Assembly (NCBI GenBank): GCA_965227315.1 | Contig: OZ245737.1 | Location: 3,286,001-3,350,000, forward strand | Direction: 5' to 3' | Origin: JANQHS01 sp965227315 | Lineage (GTDB): Bacteria; Bacteroidota; Bacteroidia; Cytophagales; CCMP332 | Length of the DNA: 64,000 bases | Shown: piece by piece, positions 9,508 to 18,485 of the stretch | Layout: each line of letters opens with the position of its first letter | Position numbering within the stretch: position 1 is the stretch's first letter | The notes under the pieces: generated by a model | Databases searched by the model: none | What the model saw: only the letters and a program-made list of their open reading frames with translations | What the model was told of the DNA's origin: nothing | Translations under genes and position numbers: made by a program

Positions 9508-10418
9508 AAAGTGTTTCCCCTTAAAAAATCTTCAACCTTCATTTTTCTTTTGTTCTCAGGCTGCACTACTTCCAGAAATACACTTCCCTCTGAGCAGCCG
9601 ACTTCAATTTCGGTTTGATCATGGGTTTCTATTTGCCCGGGAACAAGTTTTCCATCTTTATTGACCCTCACCTGATGGACCTTCAATTTTTTACTATTCA
9701 ATTCGGTCCAGGCTCCGGGAAAGGGATTCGTTCCCCGGACAAGATTATAAACCTGTCTTGCGGTTTTGTTCCAATCGATCTCTGAATCCGACTTTGTGAT
9801 CTTTGGGGCATGTCTGAGTTCTCCTTTAAGTGTTTGTGGGACAGAGTCCACGTTTCCCTCCTGGATCTGTAATACGGTCTTCAAAAGAAGGTCCGCACCG
9901 ATCCTTTTCAACTTTTCATACATGCTTCCCAAGGTATCCAGCTCCTCGATCCGCATCGATTGTTGAGCGATGATATCACCGGTATCGATCTCGTGTCTGA
10001 GGAAGAAAGTTGTTACCCCAGTTTCCTTTTCACCGTTGATGATCGCCCAATGGATAGGGGCCGCTCCGCGGTATTGAGGTAGTAGAGAAGCATGAAGATT
10101 GATCGACCCGTAACGGGGGTAGGACCAAATTCGTTCTGGCATCATCCTAAAAGCAACGATGATCTGGAGATCGGGGTTTAAGGATTTGATGGTTTCCAAA
10201 AAACTATCCGATTTCATATTGGTTGGTTGCAGGACTTCCAGACCGAGTTCCTCGGCTGCGATCTTTACTTCGCTCTTCTTGACCTCCAATCCACGACCGG
10301 AGGCCTTGTCAGGAGCCGTGACAACCGCCATGGGGCTGAGTCCATTTTCGCAAAGTATCCTCAGACTGGGAATGGCGAATTCCGCTGTCCCATAAAATAT
10401 GGTCTTTATTTTTTCCAT
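9504..10418 (-). CDS. fmt: Methionyl-tRNA formyltransferase
   Basis: Formylates the initiator Met-tRNA using 10-formyltetrahydrofolate. It has 304 residues, the usual size. The N-terminal formyltransferase domain shows INLHASLLPQYRGAAPIHWA with the catalytic Asn and His, followed by the conserved Asp in HEIDTGDIIAQ. The C-terminal tRNA-binding domain begins around residue 205. It lies directly upstream of folA with a 4-base overlap and 3 bases after the NamZ-like gene, so the three probably form one transcript. Confidence 0.96.
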   Translation of the reverse strand: MEKIKTIFYGTAEFAIPSLRILCENGLSPMAVVTAPDKASGRGLEVKKSEVKIAAEELGLEVLQPTNMKSDSFLETIKSLNPDLQIIVAFRMMPERIWSYPRYGSINLHASLLPQYRGAAPIHWAIINGEKETGVTTFFLRHEIDTGDIIAQQSMRIEELDTLGSMYEKLKRIGADLLLKTVLQIQEGNVDSVPQTLKGELRHAPKITKSDSEIDWNKTARQVYNLVRGTNPFPGAWTELNSKKLKVHQVRVNKDGKLVPGQIETHDQTEIEVGCSEGSVFLEVVQPENKRKMKVEDFLRGNTL

Positions 10419-10421
10419 GGA

Positions 10422-11606
10422 TCAGTCCGGGTAAAGAAGGTACTTTTTTCTTTTTTCCCTGAATTCGAAAAGCTCGGCTTCCCAGGTCTTTTCGATTTCC
10501 TTATAATCCTTACCCGCTTTTAATGCATCTTCGGTGGAACCGTTTCCTATCAGTTTCCTGAAAAACGAATTAAAGAACGGGTCCGCCGATCTGAATCTCG
10601 AATATGCGTCCGAAATATATTTCAGCGTAAATGCAGGCGGCTCGACATCCCTGAGATCCACTCCACGGCAGAGCTCCTTGAGATGCTTTGGGCTTGTGGA
10701 TTTTCCCGGAATGGCTTCAGGCGTAAATGAGAAGGGTCCCGAGAAATCAGGGTGACCGTATAATTGGAAAGGGTAGGAAGTTCCCCGTCCGACGGAAAAT
10801 GTTGTGCCTTCGAACAAGGCCAGGCTCGGGTAGAGTCGAATAGCCTGATAATTCGGCAGATTGGGTGATGGATTAACCGGGGGATCATACGTACTTGAGT
10901 GAGTATATCCTTCGCATTTGATGATTTCCAGTTGACAGTTTAACCTTTGCCCGGCATCATTTTTCAGCCATCCTTCGTCGTTCATCATTCTGGCTAATTC
11001 TCCTATGGTCATTCCATAAACCACCGGGATTGGGATCAGACCTACGAAGGAGGAATATCTTAGGTTGAGTATCGGCCCTGCTACATAATCGCCATTTGGA
11101 TTAGGTCGATCCAGAAGGATCAGCCGGATATTGGCTTCTGCGCAGGCTTCCATAACATATTTTAAGGTGGATATATAGGTATAGAACCTTACTCCGACAT
11201 CCTGCAGATCAAAAACCATAACCTGGATCCCGGCCAATTGGGCTTGAGTGGGTTTTTTATTGTCCCCGTAAAGCGAGACGACGGGAAGTTTTGTGAGAGG
11301 ATCTTTGGAATTCTCGATCAGTTCACCGTTTTCAGCATCGCCTCGAAATCCATGCTCCGGAGAGAAGATCTTCTTGATCCGGACCTTGAGGCTTAAAAGC
11401 GTGTCCACGAGATGGTGACTCCCGACGGTAGAGGTGTGATTCGCCACGATCCCGACCTGCTGAGCTCTTAAAAAAGGCAGGTACAATTCTGTTCTTTCCG
11501 CTCCTACCAGTATTTCATTGCCGTCATCGAACCATTGTGCGTTGGCTTTCCCGATGAAGGAAAGGAATACTACGATTATCAGGGTTATTGATTTTCTTTG
11601 AGGCAT
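10422..11606 (-). CDS. namZ: DUF1343 protein, NamZ-type exo-beta-N-acetylmuramidase (GH171)
   Basis: A 394-residue exported protein of the DUF1343 family. Characterised members (NamZ) remove terminal N-acetylmuramic acid from peptidoglycan fragments in cell-wall recycling. The signal peptide is MPQRKSITLIIVVFLSFIGK...AQ. Conserved segments include KIFSPEHGFRGDAENGE, VPVVYGMTIGELARMMN, NPSPNLPNYQAIRLYPSL and FEGTTFSVGRGTSYPFQLYG. The ATG at 11606 is chosen because it precedes the signal peptide and leaves 20 bases to the divergent permease. The specific substrate is inferred from the family. Confidence 0.82.
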   Translation of the reverse strand: MPQRKSITLIIVVFLSFIGKANAQWFDDGNEILVGAERTELYLPFLRAQQVGIVANHTSTVGSHHLVDTLLSLKVRIKKIFSPEHGFRGDAENGELIENSKDPLTKLPVVSLYGDNKKPTQAQLAGIQVMVFDLQDVGVRFYTYISTLKYVMEACAEANIRLILLDRPNPNGDYVAGPILNLRYSSFVGLIPIPVVYGMTIGELARMMNDEGWLKNDAGQRLNCQLEIIKCEGYTHSSTYDPPVNPSPNLPNYQAIRLYPSLALFEGTTFSVGRGTSYPFQLYGHPDFSGPFSFTPEAIPGKSTSPKHLKELCRGVDLRDVEPPAFTLKYISDAYSRFRSADPFFNSFFRKLIGNGSTEDALKAGKDYKEIEKTWEAELFEFREKRKKYLLYPD

Positions 11607-11626
11607 CAGGGCAAAATTAGATTTTC

Positions 11627-12847
11627 TTGAATAAGGCTGTATCCCTCCTGACAAGTAAAATGACCCTACGGGGAGAAAAAGGATTCTCGAGGATCGTGAT
11701 CGCGATCTCCTCAGGGTCCGTAGCCATTGGAATGGCGGTTATGATCATTTCCATTGCCATCCTGTTTGGTTTTAAGGACAATATCCGGGCCAAGATCCTC
11801 AGTTTTTCGGGCCATATGGAAATCACCAGATTTACCTTAGGCGATAATTACCAAAACGAGCCCATTTCACTGGAAAGCAGTATAGTGCGCGAAGGACCTT
11901 TGGTCAGGGGAGTGGATTATCTACAGCCATTTATCTACAAGGCTGCGATGATCAAAAATGAGCAATTATCGAAAGGTGTGCTGTTCAAAGGTGTAGATCA
12001 AAGCTTTAATCGTGGTGCATTTTCAGATAATCTCTTGGAAGGGAGCCTGATCGATTTTAATGATTCCAGCTACAGCCAGGAGATCCTGATCAGTCAAAAA
12101 CTCAGTGAAATGTTATCGCTGGGACTGAACGATGAAGCTGTGTTCTTCTTTATTCAGACTCCGGTAAGGATCAGGAAATTAAAGATCAAAGGGATCTACC
12201 AAACAGGGTTGGAGGGCTTTGATGAAAACATAGTGATCGGTGATCTGGGTCTTGCAAGAAGATTGAATAATTGGGAGGACACGGCCATTGGCGGGGTTGA
12301 AGTCTTTTTGAAGAATTTCGATGATATAGACAGGGTGGAGGAGGAGATCTTTGACCTGATGGATTATTCCATGCAATTGGAGGTTGTGTCCGGGAAATTC
12401 CCCCAGCTCTTTGAGTGGCTTAAGTTATTGGACCGAAATGTGTTGATGATCATAGGGATTATTCTGGTCGTGGCAAGTTTCAATATGGTGTCCTCGCTGA
12501 TCGTGTTGATCATGGAGAAGACCAACAGCATAGGGACGCTGAAGGCTATAGGAGCAAGGAACACTCAGGTTCAGTCCATTTTCTTCAGCATAGGATTCCG
12601 GATCTTGCTTTTTGGTATTCTTTATGGCAATGGGATCGGTTTGGGGTTTTGTGTGCTCCAACATTTTTTTCATGTGATTCCATTGGACCCTGTGAACTAC
12701 TACATGGATGCTGTTCCTATTTCTTTTGAATGGGGATTGTTCGGCCTTATCAACATCCTGACCGTTTTGGTGGTGGCTGCCTGCCTTTATCTACCGACTT
12801 TCATCATTGGGCGGATGAGCCCCATCGCCGCGATCCGCTTTAGCTAG
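11627..12847 (+). CDS. FtsX/LolC-E-like ABC transporter permease
   Basis: A 406-residue inner-membrane permease of the MacB/LolC/LolE/FtsX superfamily. One N-terminal transmembrane helix (SSGSVAIGMAVMIISIAILF) is followed by a large periplasmic domain at about 45-265 and three C-terminal helices. VLIMEKTNSIGTLKAIGARN matches the conserved FtsX segment after helix 2. By family it moves lipoproteins or links to envelope processes, but no ATPase partner lies nearby. The start is TTG at 11627, since a stop precedes it in frame; the next candidate is ATG at 11660. Its end overlaps the convergent glycosyltransferase by 8 bases. Confidence 0.85.
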   Translation: MNKAVSLLTSKMTLRGEKGFSRIVIAISSGSVAIGMAVMIISIAILFGFKDNIRAKILSFSGHMEITRFTLGDNYQNEPISLESSIVREGPLVRGVDYLQPFIYKAAMIKNEQLSKGVLFKGVDQSFNRGAFSDNLLEGSLIDFNDSSYSQEILISQKLSEMLSLGLNDEAVFFFIQTPVRIRKLKIKGIYQTGLEGFDENIVIGDLGLARRLNNWEDTAIGGVEVFLKNFDDIDRVEEEIFDLMDYSMQLEVVSGKFPQLFEWLKLLDRNVLMIIGIILVVASFNMVSSLIVLIMEKTNSIGTLKAIGARNTQVQSIFFSIGFRILLFGILYGNGIGLGFCVLQHFFHVIPLDPVNYYMDAVPISFEWGLFGLINILTVLVVAACLYLPTFIIGRMSPIAAIRFS

Positions 12848-13571
12848 AGAAAGATCTTGACCAGCTCGCGATCTTTAGCCAGATGACTCCGAAAAAGGCT
12901 TCCTTGAAAATTTTGCTCGACATCTTGGATTCTCCCCTTGTACGATCGGTAAACACAATGGGGACTTCGGTTATCTTAAAGCCCTTCTTCCAGGCCCGAA
13001 ATTTCATTTCTATCTGAAAGGCATAGCCTACAAACTTGATCCTGTTCAGGTTTAAAGTTTCAAGCAGGCTGCGTCGATAGCAAATGAATCCGGCTGTCGC
13101 ATCCTTGATGGGCATTCCGGTGATCATTTGTACATAAATACTGGCAAAATATGACATCAACACCCTGGACATGGGCCAGTTCACGACGTTGACACCCTTG
13201 ATGTACCTCGAACCGACCGCGAGGTCTACACCTCCTTCGATACAGGCCTCCCTTAACCTTGAAAGATCTTTAGGGTTATGAGAGAAATCAGCATCCATTT
13301 CAAAGACGAAATTATATGAACGCTCAAGAGCAAACCTAAAGCCTGCAAGATATGCGGTTCCAAGCCCCTGCTTCCCCTGTCGTTCGATCATATGGATACG
13401 GCCTTCGAATTCCTGAGATAGTTCCTTGACCTTGTTGGCCGTGCCGTCAGGGGAACCGTCGTCAACAATGAGGATGTCAAATCCATCGTCAAGATCAAGG
13501 GTGACCCTGATGATCTGTTCGATGTTTTCTATCTCATTGTATGTGGGTATTATGACAAGGCTGTCGCTCAA
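12840..13571 (-). CDS. Polyprenol-phosphate mannosyltransferase-like GT2 (Dpm1 family)
   Basis: A 243-residue cytoplasmic-face glycosyltransferase of family GT2. It shows IIPTYNEIENIEQII, ILIVDDGSPDGTANKV and the divalent-metal motif in FEMDADFSHNP, then VDLAVGSRYIKG and the C-terminal FTDRTRGESKMS typical of Dpm1-type enzymes. These make polyprenyl-phosphate-linked mannose from GDP-mannose. The bacterial form here has no C-terminal membrane helices, so it probably acts at the membrane surface. The donor sugar is inferred. Confidence 0.85.
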   Translation of the reverse strand: MSDSLVIIPTYNEIENIEQIIRVTLDLDDGFDILIVDDGSPDGTANKVKELSQEFEGRIHMIERQGKQGLGTAYLAGFRFALERSYNFVFEMDADFSHNPKDLSRLREACIEGGVDLAVGSRYIKGVNVVNWPMSRVLMSYFASIYVQMITGMPIKDATAGFICYRRSLLETLNLNRIKFVGYAFQIEMKFRAWKKGFKITEVPIVFTDRTRGESKMSSKIFKEAFFGVIWLKIASWSRSFSS

Positions 13572-13675
13572 AGCAAGAAATTGGAGGCTAAAATACTTTT
13601 AATATTCAAAAGGAATCTGCCCTTTAAATGTTTAATCTTACAAACGTTAGAACGAGGTAAAATCTTCTACAAAAA

Positions 13676-14188
13676 ATGAATAAGGCGGTCTTTTTGGATA
13701 GGGATGGGGTTTTAAACGAAGAAAGGGGAGATTATTCCTGGCTCAAAGAGCATATTGTCATTCCCCCGGACCTCAAACAAGGTCTTGAAGAATTGAAATC
13801 CAATGGTTTCCTGCTTATTGTGATCACCAACCAGGGAGGAATTGCAAAAGGCATTTATTCCTCGAAAGAGGTTTATAATGTTTTTCATATCATACAGGAT
13901 GAGGTGGGAGGAGTCCTTGATGCCCATTATTATTCGCCTTACCATTCTTCAACGGGCAAATCTTTGAGCAGAAAACCGGAATCTCTGATGCTTGAAAGGG
14001 CAATTGCGAAGTTCGATATCGATGTCTCCCGGAGTTGGATGATCGGTGACAGTGAAAGGGATATCCAGGCGGCTTCCGCGGTCGGGGTGAAGGGCCTGCT
14101 CCTTGCCACGGAGAGAACTACGACCAAAGCGGATGCGCAAAATTTCAGTGAAGCCGTATCCAGGATTTTAGGTGCTTCCGCTTCTTAG
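13676..14188 (+). CDS. gmhB: GmhB-like HAD phosphatase lacking the zinc-binding cysteines
   Basis: A 170-residue HAD phosphatase of the heptose-bisphosphate/histidinol-phosphate phosphatase group. VFLDRDGVLNEERGDY holds both catalytic aspartates, and VITNQGGIAKG and MIGDSERDIQAASAVGV are the other HAD motifs. GmhB removes the C7 phosphate of D-glycero-D-manno-heptose 1,7-bisphosphate for LPS core. The loop that normally carries Cys-x-His...Cys-x-Cys reads YYSPYHSSTGKSLSRKPES, so the zinc cysteines are replaced. Substrate specificity is therefore less certain. It starts a forward run of genes that ends with menA. Confidence 0.75.
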   Translation: MNKAVFLDRDGVLNEERGDYSWLKEHIVIPPDLKQGLEELKSNGFLLIVITNQGGIAKGIYSSKEVYNVFHIIQDEVGGVLDAHYYSPYHSSTGKSLSRKPESLMLERAIAKFDIDVSRSWMIGDSERDIQAASAVGVKGLLLATERTTTKADAQNFSEAVSRILGASAS

Positions 14189-14234
14189 ATGACTTGTATT
14201 CTCAAACTAGCAATCTGGTTCTTATTTTCGCGAC

Positions 14235-15167
14235 ATGCAATCAATCCAGCCAATATTGGTTCGATCAGAGCTTGGCGCCGGCACCAGAGGTTCCAGCCTG
14301 GGGCCTTTGTCGGTAATGACCGCTGATTTCCTTGAAAAAGGAAGTTTTTCCAGGATGAACTGGGAAACGGTTCCTGAGACCTACCCCTCGCTTTATTCCT
14401 TTGATGGAGAGAGCATGGCAAAAAGAATTGAAGCCATTATTGCACATTCTGAAAATTTATCCAAAGCGGTTTCTTCAGCTTGTAGAGGATTGAAGTTTCC
14501 ATTTGTTTTCTCGGGAGATCATTCCAATGCCTATGGCACCATTTCCGGATTGAAGGATTTTCTTGGGGCTAAGAAGCTCGGCGTTATTTGGATCGATGCT
14601 CACGCGGATCTTCATACGCCATATACCACTCCATCGGGCAACATGCATGGAATGCCATTGGGAATGGCCATAGGAAAAGACATTGAGCAAGCGGGAGAGT
14701 TCAGTGATCAATGGTCAAGCCTGCTCAACATTTCCGGAGGTACACCAAAGATCGAACCGATAGATATCGCGTTCATCGCCGTAAGGGAAACCGAGGAAGC
14801 CGAGAATGGTATCATCGAGCAAAACGGTATTCAAAACATTGGGGTGGATGAACTTCGAAGCCAGGGCATCGATCTAGCCGTGGAAAGAACTCTGGAAAGG
14901 CTTTCACATTGTGATCGGATCTATATTTCCTTCGATGTGGACAGCATGGATCCGGATATGGTTTCAAGAGGTACCGGAACACCTGTTCCGCATGGTATCA
15001 CCCTCAACGAAGCCATTGAACTAAATGGGAAACTCGCCCGGGATCCTCGTGTGATCTGTTGGGAAATGACAGAAGTTAATCCCTTATTGGATGTGGAGAA
15101 CAAGATGGCCAAATCGGCCTTACGGGTTGCATACCAGGTACTGGAAGAAATAAAAGGAAGAAGTTGA
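14235..15167 (+). CDS. rocF: Arginase family hydrolase
   Basis: A 310-residue ureohydrolase. All Mn-binding motifs are visible: FSGDHSNAYG, WIDAHADLHTP and SFDVDSMDPDMV, followed by GTGTPVPHGIT. This is the arrangement of true arginases (arginine to ornithine and urea) rather than agmatinases, although substrate cannot be proven from motifs. The stop overlaps the argS start by 4 bases, placing an arginine-using enzyme directly before arginyl-tRNA synthetase. Confidence 0.88.
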   Translation: MQSIQPILVRSELGAGTRGSSLGPLSVMTADFLEKGSFSRMNWETVPETYPSLYSFDGESMAKRIEAIIAHSENLSKAVSSACRGLKFPFVFSGDHSNAYGTISGLKDFLGAKKLGVIWIDAHADLHTPYTTPSGNMHGMPLGMAIGKDIEQAGEFSDQWSSLLNISGGTPKIEPIDIAFIAVRETEEAENGIIEQNGIQNIGVDELRSQGIDLAVERTLERLSHCDRIYISFDVDSMDPDMVSRGTGTPVPHGITLNEAIELNGKLARDPRVICWEMTEVNPLLDVENKMAKSALRVAYQVLEEIKGRS

Positions 15168-16966
15168 TGTTTGTACTGGCTGAACAGATCAAGATTGAAA
15201 TTGCCAAGGGGCTTAAGAAGGTTTTTGACCATAGCATAAACCCTGATGAGGTTGTCATGCAACCCACAAGAAAAGAGTTTGAGGGCCAGCTGACCTTTGT
15301 CACATTTCCGCTAACGAAGAAACTGGGAATGGGACCTGAGCAGATCGGAGAGAAGCTTGGGAGCTTCCTGGTACAGGATTGCGCCCGGATTGAAGATTTC
15401 CAGGTCGTCAAGGGGTTTTTGAATCTGAGCCTGAGTTCTTCGGAATGGAATACGGCACTGACCGAATTGAATTCCCTGGAGCAGAGCCTGATCCCCAATG
15501 ATGGTAAGGAGAAACTGATCCTCATCGAGTTTTCCTCGCCCAATACCAATAAGCCTTTACATCTCGGGCACCTGAGGAATATTTTCCTGGGGCAATCGGT
15601 TTCCAACATCTATAAGACCCTGGGATATAGGGTGCAGAACGTTCAGATCGTCAATGACAGGGGTATTCATGTTTGTAAATCCATGGTGGCCTGGCAGGAA
15701 TTTGCAAATGGAGAAGACCCGCAATCTGCTGGCCTGAAGGGAGATCATTTTGTCGGTAAGTATTATGTGAAATTTGACCAGGAATACAAAAACCAGATCC
15801 GGCAATTGGTATTGAAGGGTATAGATGAGGATGAAGCAGCCAAGGAGGCTCCGATCATGAAAAAAGCCCAAAACCTGCTGGTCTCCTGGGAACAAAGGGA
15901 TCCCGAAACCAGGGCTCTCTGGGAAAAAATGAACTCCTGGGTCTATGATGGGTTCAGCTCAACTTACGAGAGAATGGGTGCTCATTTTGACCACCTCTAT
16001 TATGAATCCGAAACCTATCTGAAAGGAAAGGACATTGTTGAAGTTGGCCTTAAAAAAGGGTTGTTCTACAAAAAGGATGATGGATCAATATGGGTGGATC
16101 TTAGTGCAGATGGGCTTGATGAAAAGCTATTGGTCAGAGCCGATGGCACCTCGGTCTATATGACCCAGGATATCGGTACAGCGGTACAGCGCTATGAAGA
16201 TTATCCGGAGTTGAACCGAACCGTATACACTGTAGGGAATGAGCAGGATTATCATTTCAAGGTGCTTTTCATGATCCTGGATAAGCTGGGATACGATTGG
16301 GCTCACAGATGCTACCATTTATCATATGGTATGGTAGACCTGCCCACGGGGAAAATGAAATCCAGGGAAGGAACCGTGGTCGATGCCGATGATCTCATGG
16401 AAGAAATGCATGGCAAGGCTGAGGAGCAAACACGAGCGCTTGGAAAGGTGGATGACCTCAATGATGAGGAAGCCGCAGCGCTTTTTGAGATGATCGGGAT
16501 GGGAGCATTAAAGTTTTATCTGTTAAGAACGGATCCGAAAAAACGCATGCTCTTTGATCCAGAAGAGTCGATCCAGTTTCAAGGACATACCGGACCCTTC
16601 ATTCAATATACCTACGCCAGGATCAATTCTCTGATCAGAAAAGCTGTAGACAAGGGATATGAGGTAGGAAAGTTTGAATACAGTTCTTATCAAGGGCATT
16701 CGGATCTTGAAAAGGAGGTGTTGTTTCAAATTGCCACTTACCCTGATAAATTGGTCGAGGCGGCAAATACCTATAATCCTTCAGTGGTTTGCCATTTTTG
16801 TTTTGATCTTGCCAAGGAGTTCAATCGCCTTTATGCCGAACTTCCTATCGTCGGAGAAAAGGATGACGCTGCGCGCTCTTTTCGTTTGGCATTATCACAA
16901 ATGACAGCCAAAACAATTTATCACGGAATGAAATTATTAGGGATAGAAGTTCCAAAAAGAATGTAA
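15164..16966 (+). CDS. argS: Arginyl-tRNA synthetase
   Basis: Class I synthetase charging tRNA-Arg, 600 residues. The N-terminal Arg-S additional domain is followed by the HIGH-type signature in SSPNTNKPLHLGHLRN at about residue 130. The KMSK-type loop reads GKMKSREGTVVDADDL near 405, and the C-terminal DALR anticodon-binding domain holds YTYARINSLIRKA. The start ATG overlaps the arginase stop; the stop TAA is followed at once by the ATG of the glutathione peroxidase gene. Confidence 0.97.
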   Translation: MMFVLAEQIKIEIAKGLKKVFDHSINPDEVVMQPTRKEFEGQLTFVTFPLTKKLGMGPEQIGEKLGSFLVQDCARIEDFQVVKGFLNLSLSSSEWNTALTELNSLEQSLIPNDGKEKLILIEFSSPNTNKPLHLGHLRNIFLGQSVSNIYKTLGYRVQNVQIVNDRGIHVCKSMVAWQEFANGEDPQSAGLKGDHFVGKYYVKFDQEYKNQIRQLVLKGIDEDEAAKEAPIMKKAQNLLVSWEQRDPETRALWEKMNSWVYDGFSSTYERMGAHFDHLYYESETYLKGKDIVEVGLKKGLFYKKDDGSIWVDLSADGLDEKLLVRADGTSVYMTQDIGTAVQRYEDYPELNRTVYTVGNEQDYHFKVLFMILDKLGYDWAHRCYHLSYGMVDLPTGKMKSREGTVVDADDLMEEMHGKAEEQTRALGKVDDLNDEEAAALFEMIGMGALKFYLLRTDPKKRMLFDPEESIQFQGHTGPFIQYTYARINSLIRKAVDKGYEVGKFEYSSYQGHSDLEKEVLFQIATYPDKLVEAANTYNPSVVCHFCFDLAKEFNRLYAELPIVGEKDDAARSFRLALSQMTAKTIYHGMKLLGIEVPKRM

Positions 16967-17539
16967 ATGAAAAAGTTGTTTTTAATCGGGATCGTTGGCC
17001 TTTTTTCTTTGGGCTGCTTCTCAGGATCCTTTAGCAGACCGGAAAATATGGAAACACCAGCGGGAAAAAGTTTTTATGAACTCAGTGCGATAGACATGGA
17101 CGGAAAGTCCGTGAGCATGTCTGAATACAAGGGAAAAAAGCTGCTGATCGTCAATGTGGCGTCTGAGTGTGGCTATACCCCACAATATGCCGATCTGCAA
17201 AAATTATCTGAGGAATACAAAGATGACTTGGTGGTTATAGGTTTTCCCTGCAATGATTTTGGTGGGCAGGAGCCAGGTTCCAATGAGGAGATCGTGCAAT
17301 TCTGCAGCAGCAGGTTTGATGTTGATTTCAAACTTTTTGACAAGATCACCCTGAAAGGTGACGATCGCCCCGAGCTATACCAATGGCTAACGGATAAGGA
17401 CGAGAATGGCTGGAATGATGAGGCTCCGAACTGGAACTTTTGCAAATATCTCATCAATGAAAACGGTGAGTTGACCAACTTCTTCCGTTCAGGCGTCAAG
17501 CCAATGAGTGATGAAATGCTGGTGGCGATAGCGAAATAA
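16967..17539 (+). CDS. Glutathione peroxidase-like lipoprotein
   Basis: A 190-residue thiol peroxidase with a lipoprotein signal (LFSLGCFSG), so it probably sits in the periplasmic or outer-membrane leaflet. The peroxidatic Cys lies in NVASECGYTPQYADL; FPCNDFGGQEPGS and WNFCKYLINENG are the other conserved blocks with the Gln and Trp of the catalytic site. Bacterial members usually use thioredoxin rather than glutathione. No gap separates it from argS. Confidence 0.9.
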   Translation: MKKLFLIGIVGLFSLGCFSGSFSRPENMETPAGKSFYELSAIDMDGKSVSMSEYKGKKLLIVNVASECGYTPQYADLQKLSEEYKDDLVVIGFPCNDFGGQEPGSNEEIVQFCSSRFDVDFKLFDKITLKGDDRPELYQWLTDKDENGWNDEAPNWNFCKYLINENGELTNFFRSGVKPMSDEMLVAIAK

Positions 17540-17559
17540 ATTTCTTCATCTTTGCGCGC

Positions 17560-18453
17560 ATGAGCGCATGGATCTCTGCGATAAGATTAAGAACCCTGCC
17601 TCTGGCTGCGGCCAGTATATTGGCGGGGTCTTTTTTTGCAGCAAACGGAGGCAATCTGGACCCAACGGTTTTTGTGCTTTCCTTGCTGACAGCATTTCTC
17701 CTACAGATACTTAGCAATTTGGCCAATGATTACGGGGACTTCAGTCATGGCGTTGATGATGGCACCAGGGTTGGTCCGCAGCGAGCTGTTCAAAGCGGCG
17801 CGATCTCGGCGCGATCCATGTTTTTGGCTGTTTTGTTCACTGGGTCATTATCTTTTGCCTCAGGGTTGAGCTTGCTTTATTTCGCGTTTTATCCTGATTA
17901 TCTCTTCGAACTTCTGATCTTCTTAGGACTTGGGATCGGATCGATCATTGGTGCCTATCGGTATACCGCGGGCAAAAATCCATATGGATACCGGGCCTTC
18001 GGGGACTTGGCGGTATTTGTTTTCTTTGGGTTGATCGGTATCCTGGGCAGTTATTGGTTGCATGCCAAGGCTTTTTCCCTGGATACCCTATGTGCGGCCT
18101 TGGGCTTTGGTTTTCTGATTGTATCTGTTCTTAATCTCAATAATTTGAGGGATTTGGAAGCTGATAAGGCTGCTGGGAAAAGAACCCTAGCGGTCATCCT
18201 TGGTCCTAAGCGTGCAAGATCCTACCAGGCATTTCTTTTTGGTTTGGGGGTCTTCCTGGTTTCGCTATCCTATTTAATGGCCATCGGCTGGAGTTATGCT
18301 CTCGGAGCTATTTTGATTGGAATGACCTTTTTCAGGATCATGTTTCGAATTTCAACTTTACAAGGAGCCGAGCTCGATCCATACCTTAAGCAGGTCGCAT
18401 TGAGTACCCTGTTTTTGTCAGTTCTTCCCTGGGCTAACTATCTTATTCCCTAG
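17560..18453 (+). CDS. menA: 1,4-dihydroxy-2-naphthoate polyprenyltransferase
   Basis: Attaches the isoprenoid tail in menaquinone synthesis. A 297-residue integral membrane protein of the UbiA superfamily with about eight to nine helices. The prenyl-diphosphate binding motif is in SNLANDYGDFSHGVDDGTR, followed by VGPQRAVQSG typical of MenA. The second Asp-rich motif is in NNLRDLEADKAAGKRTLAV. It is the last gene of the forward run from gmhB. Other men genes are not in the window. Confidence 0.93.
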   Translation: MSAWISAIRLRTLPLAAASILAGSFFAANGGNLDPTVFVLSLLTAFLLQILSNLANDYGDFSHGVDDGTRVGPQRAVQSGAISARSMFLAVLFTGSLSFASGLSLLYFAFYPDYLFELLIFLGLGIGSIIGAYRYTAGKNPYGYRAFGDLAVFVFFGLIGILGSYWLHAKAFSLDTLCAALGFGFLIVSVLNLNNLRDLEADKAAGKRTLAVILGPKRARSYQAFLFGLGVFLVSLSYLMAIGWSYALGAILIGMTFFRIMFRISTLQGAELDPYLKQVALSTLFLSVLPWANYLIP

Positions 18454-18456
18454 GCG

Positions 18457-18485
18457 GGCCTGCTTATTCGCAGACCTGGAGTTTT
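18457..18485 (+). terminator. Weak intrinsic terminator after menA
   Basis: A short stem at 18457-18463 and 18470-18476 (GGCCTGC against GCAGACC, one mismatch) is followed by GGAGTTTTAATTT. The stem is imperfect and the T tract short, so termination may be partial. Confidence 0.35.
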
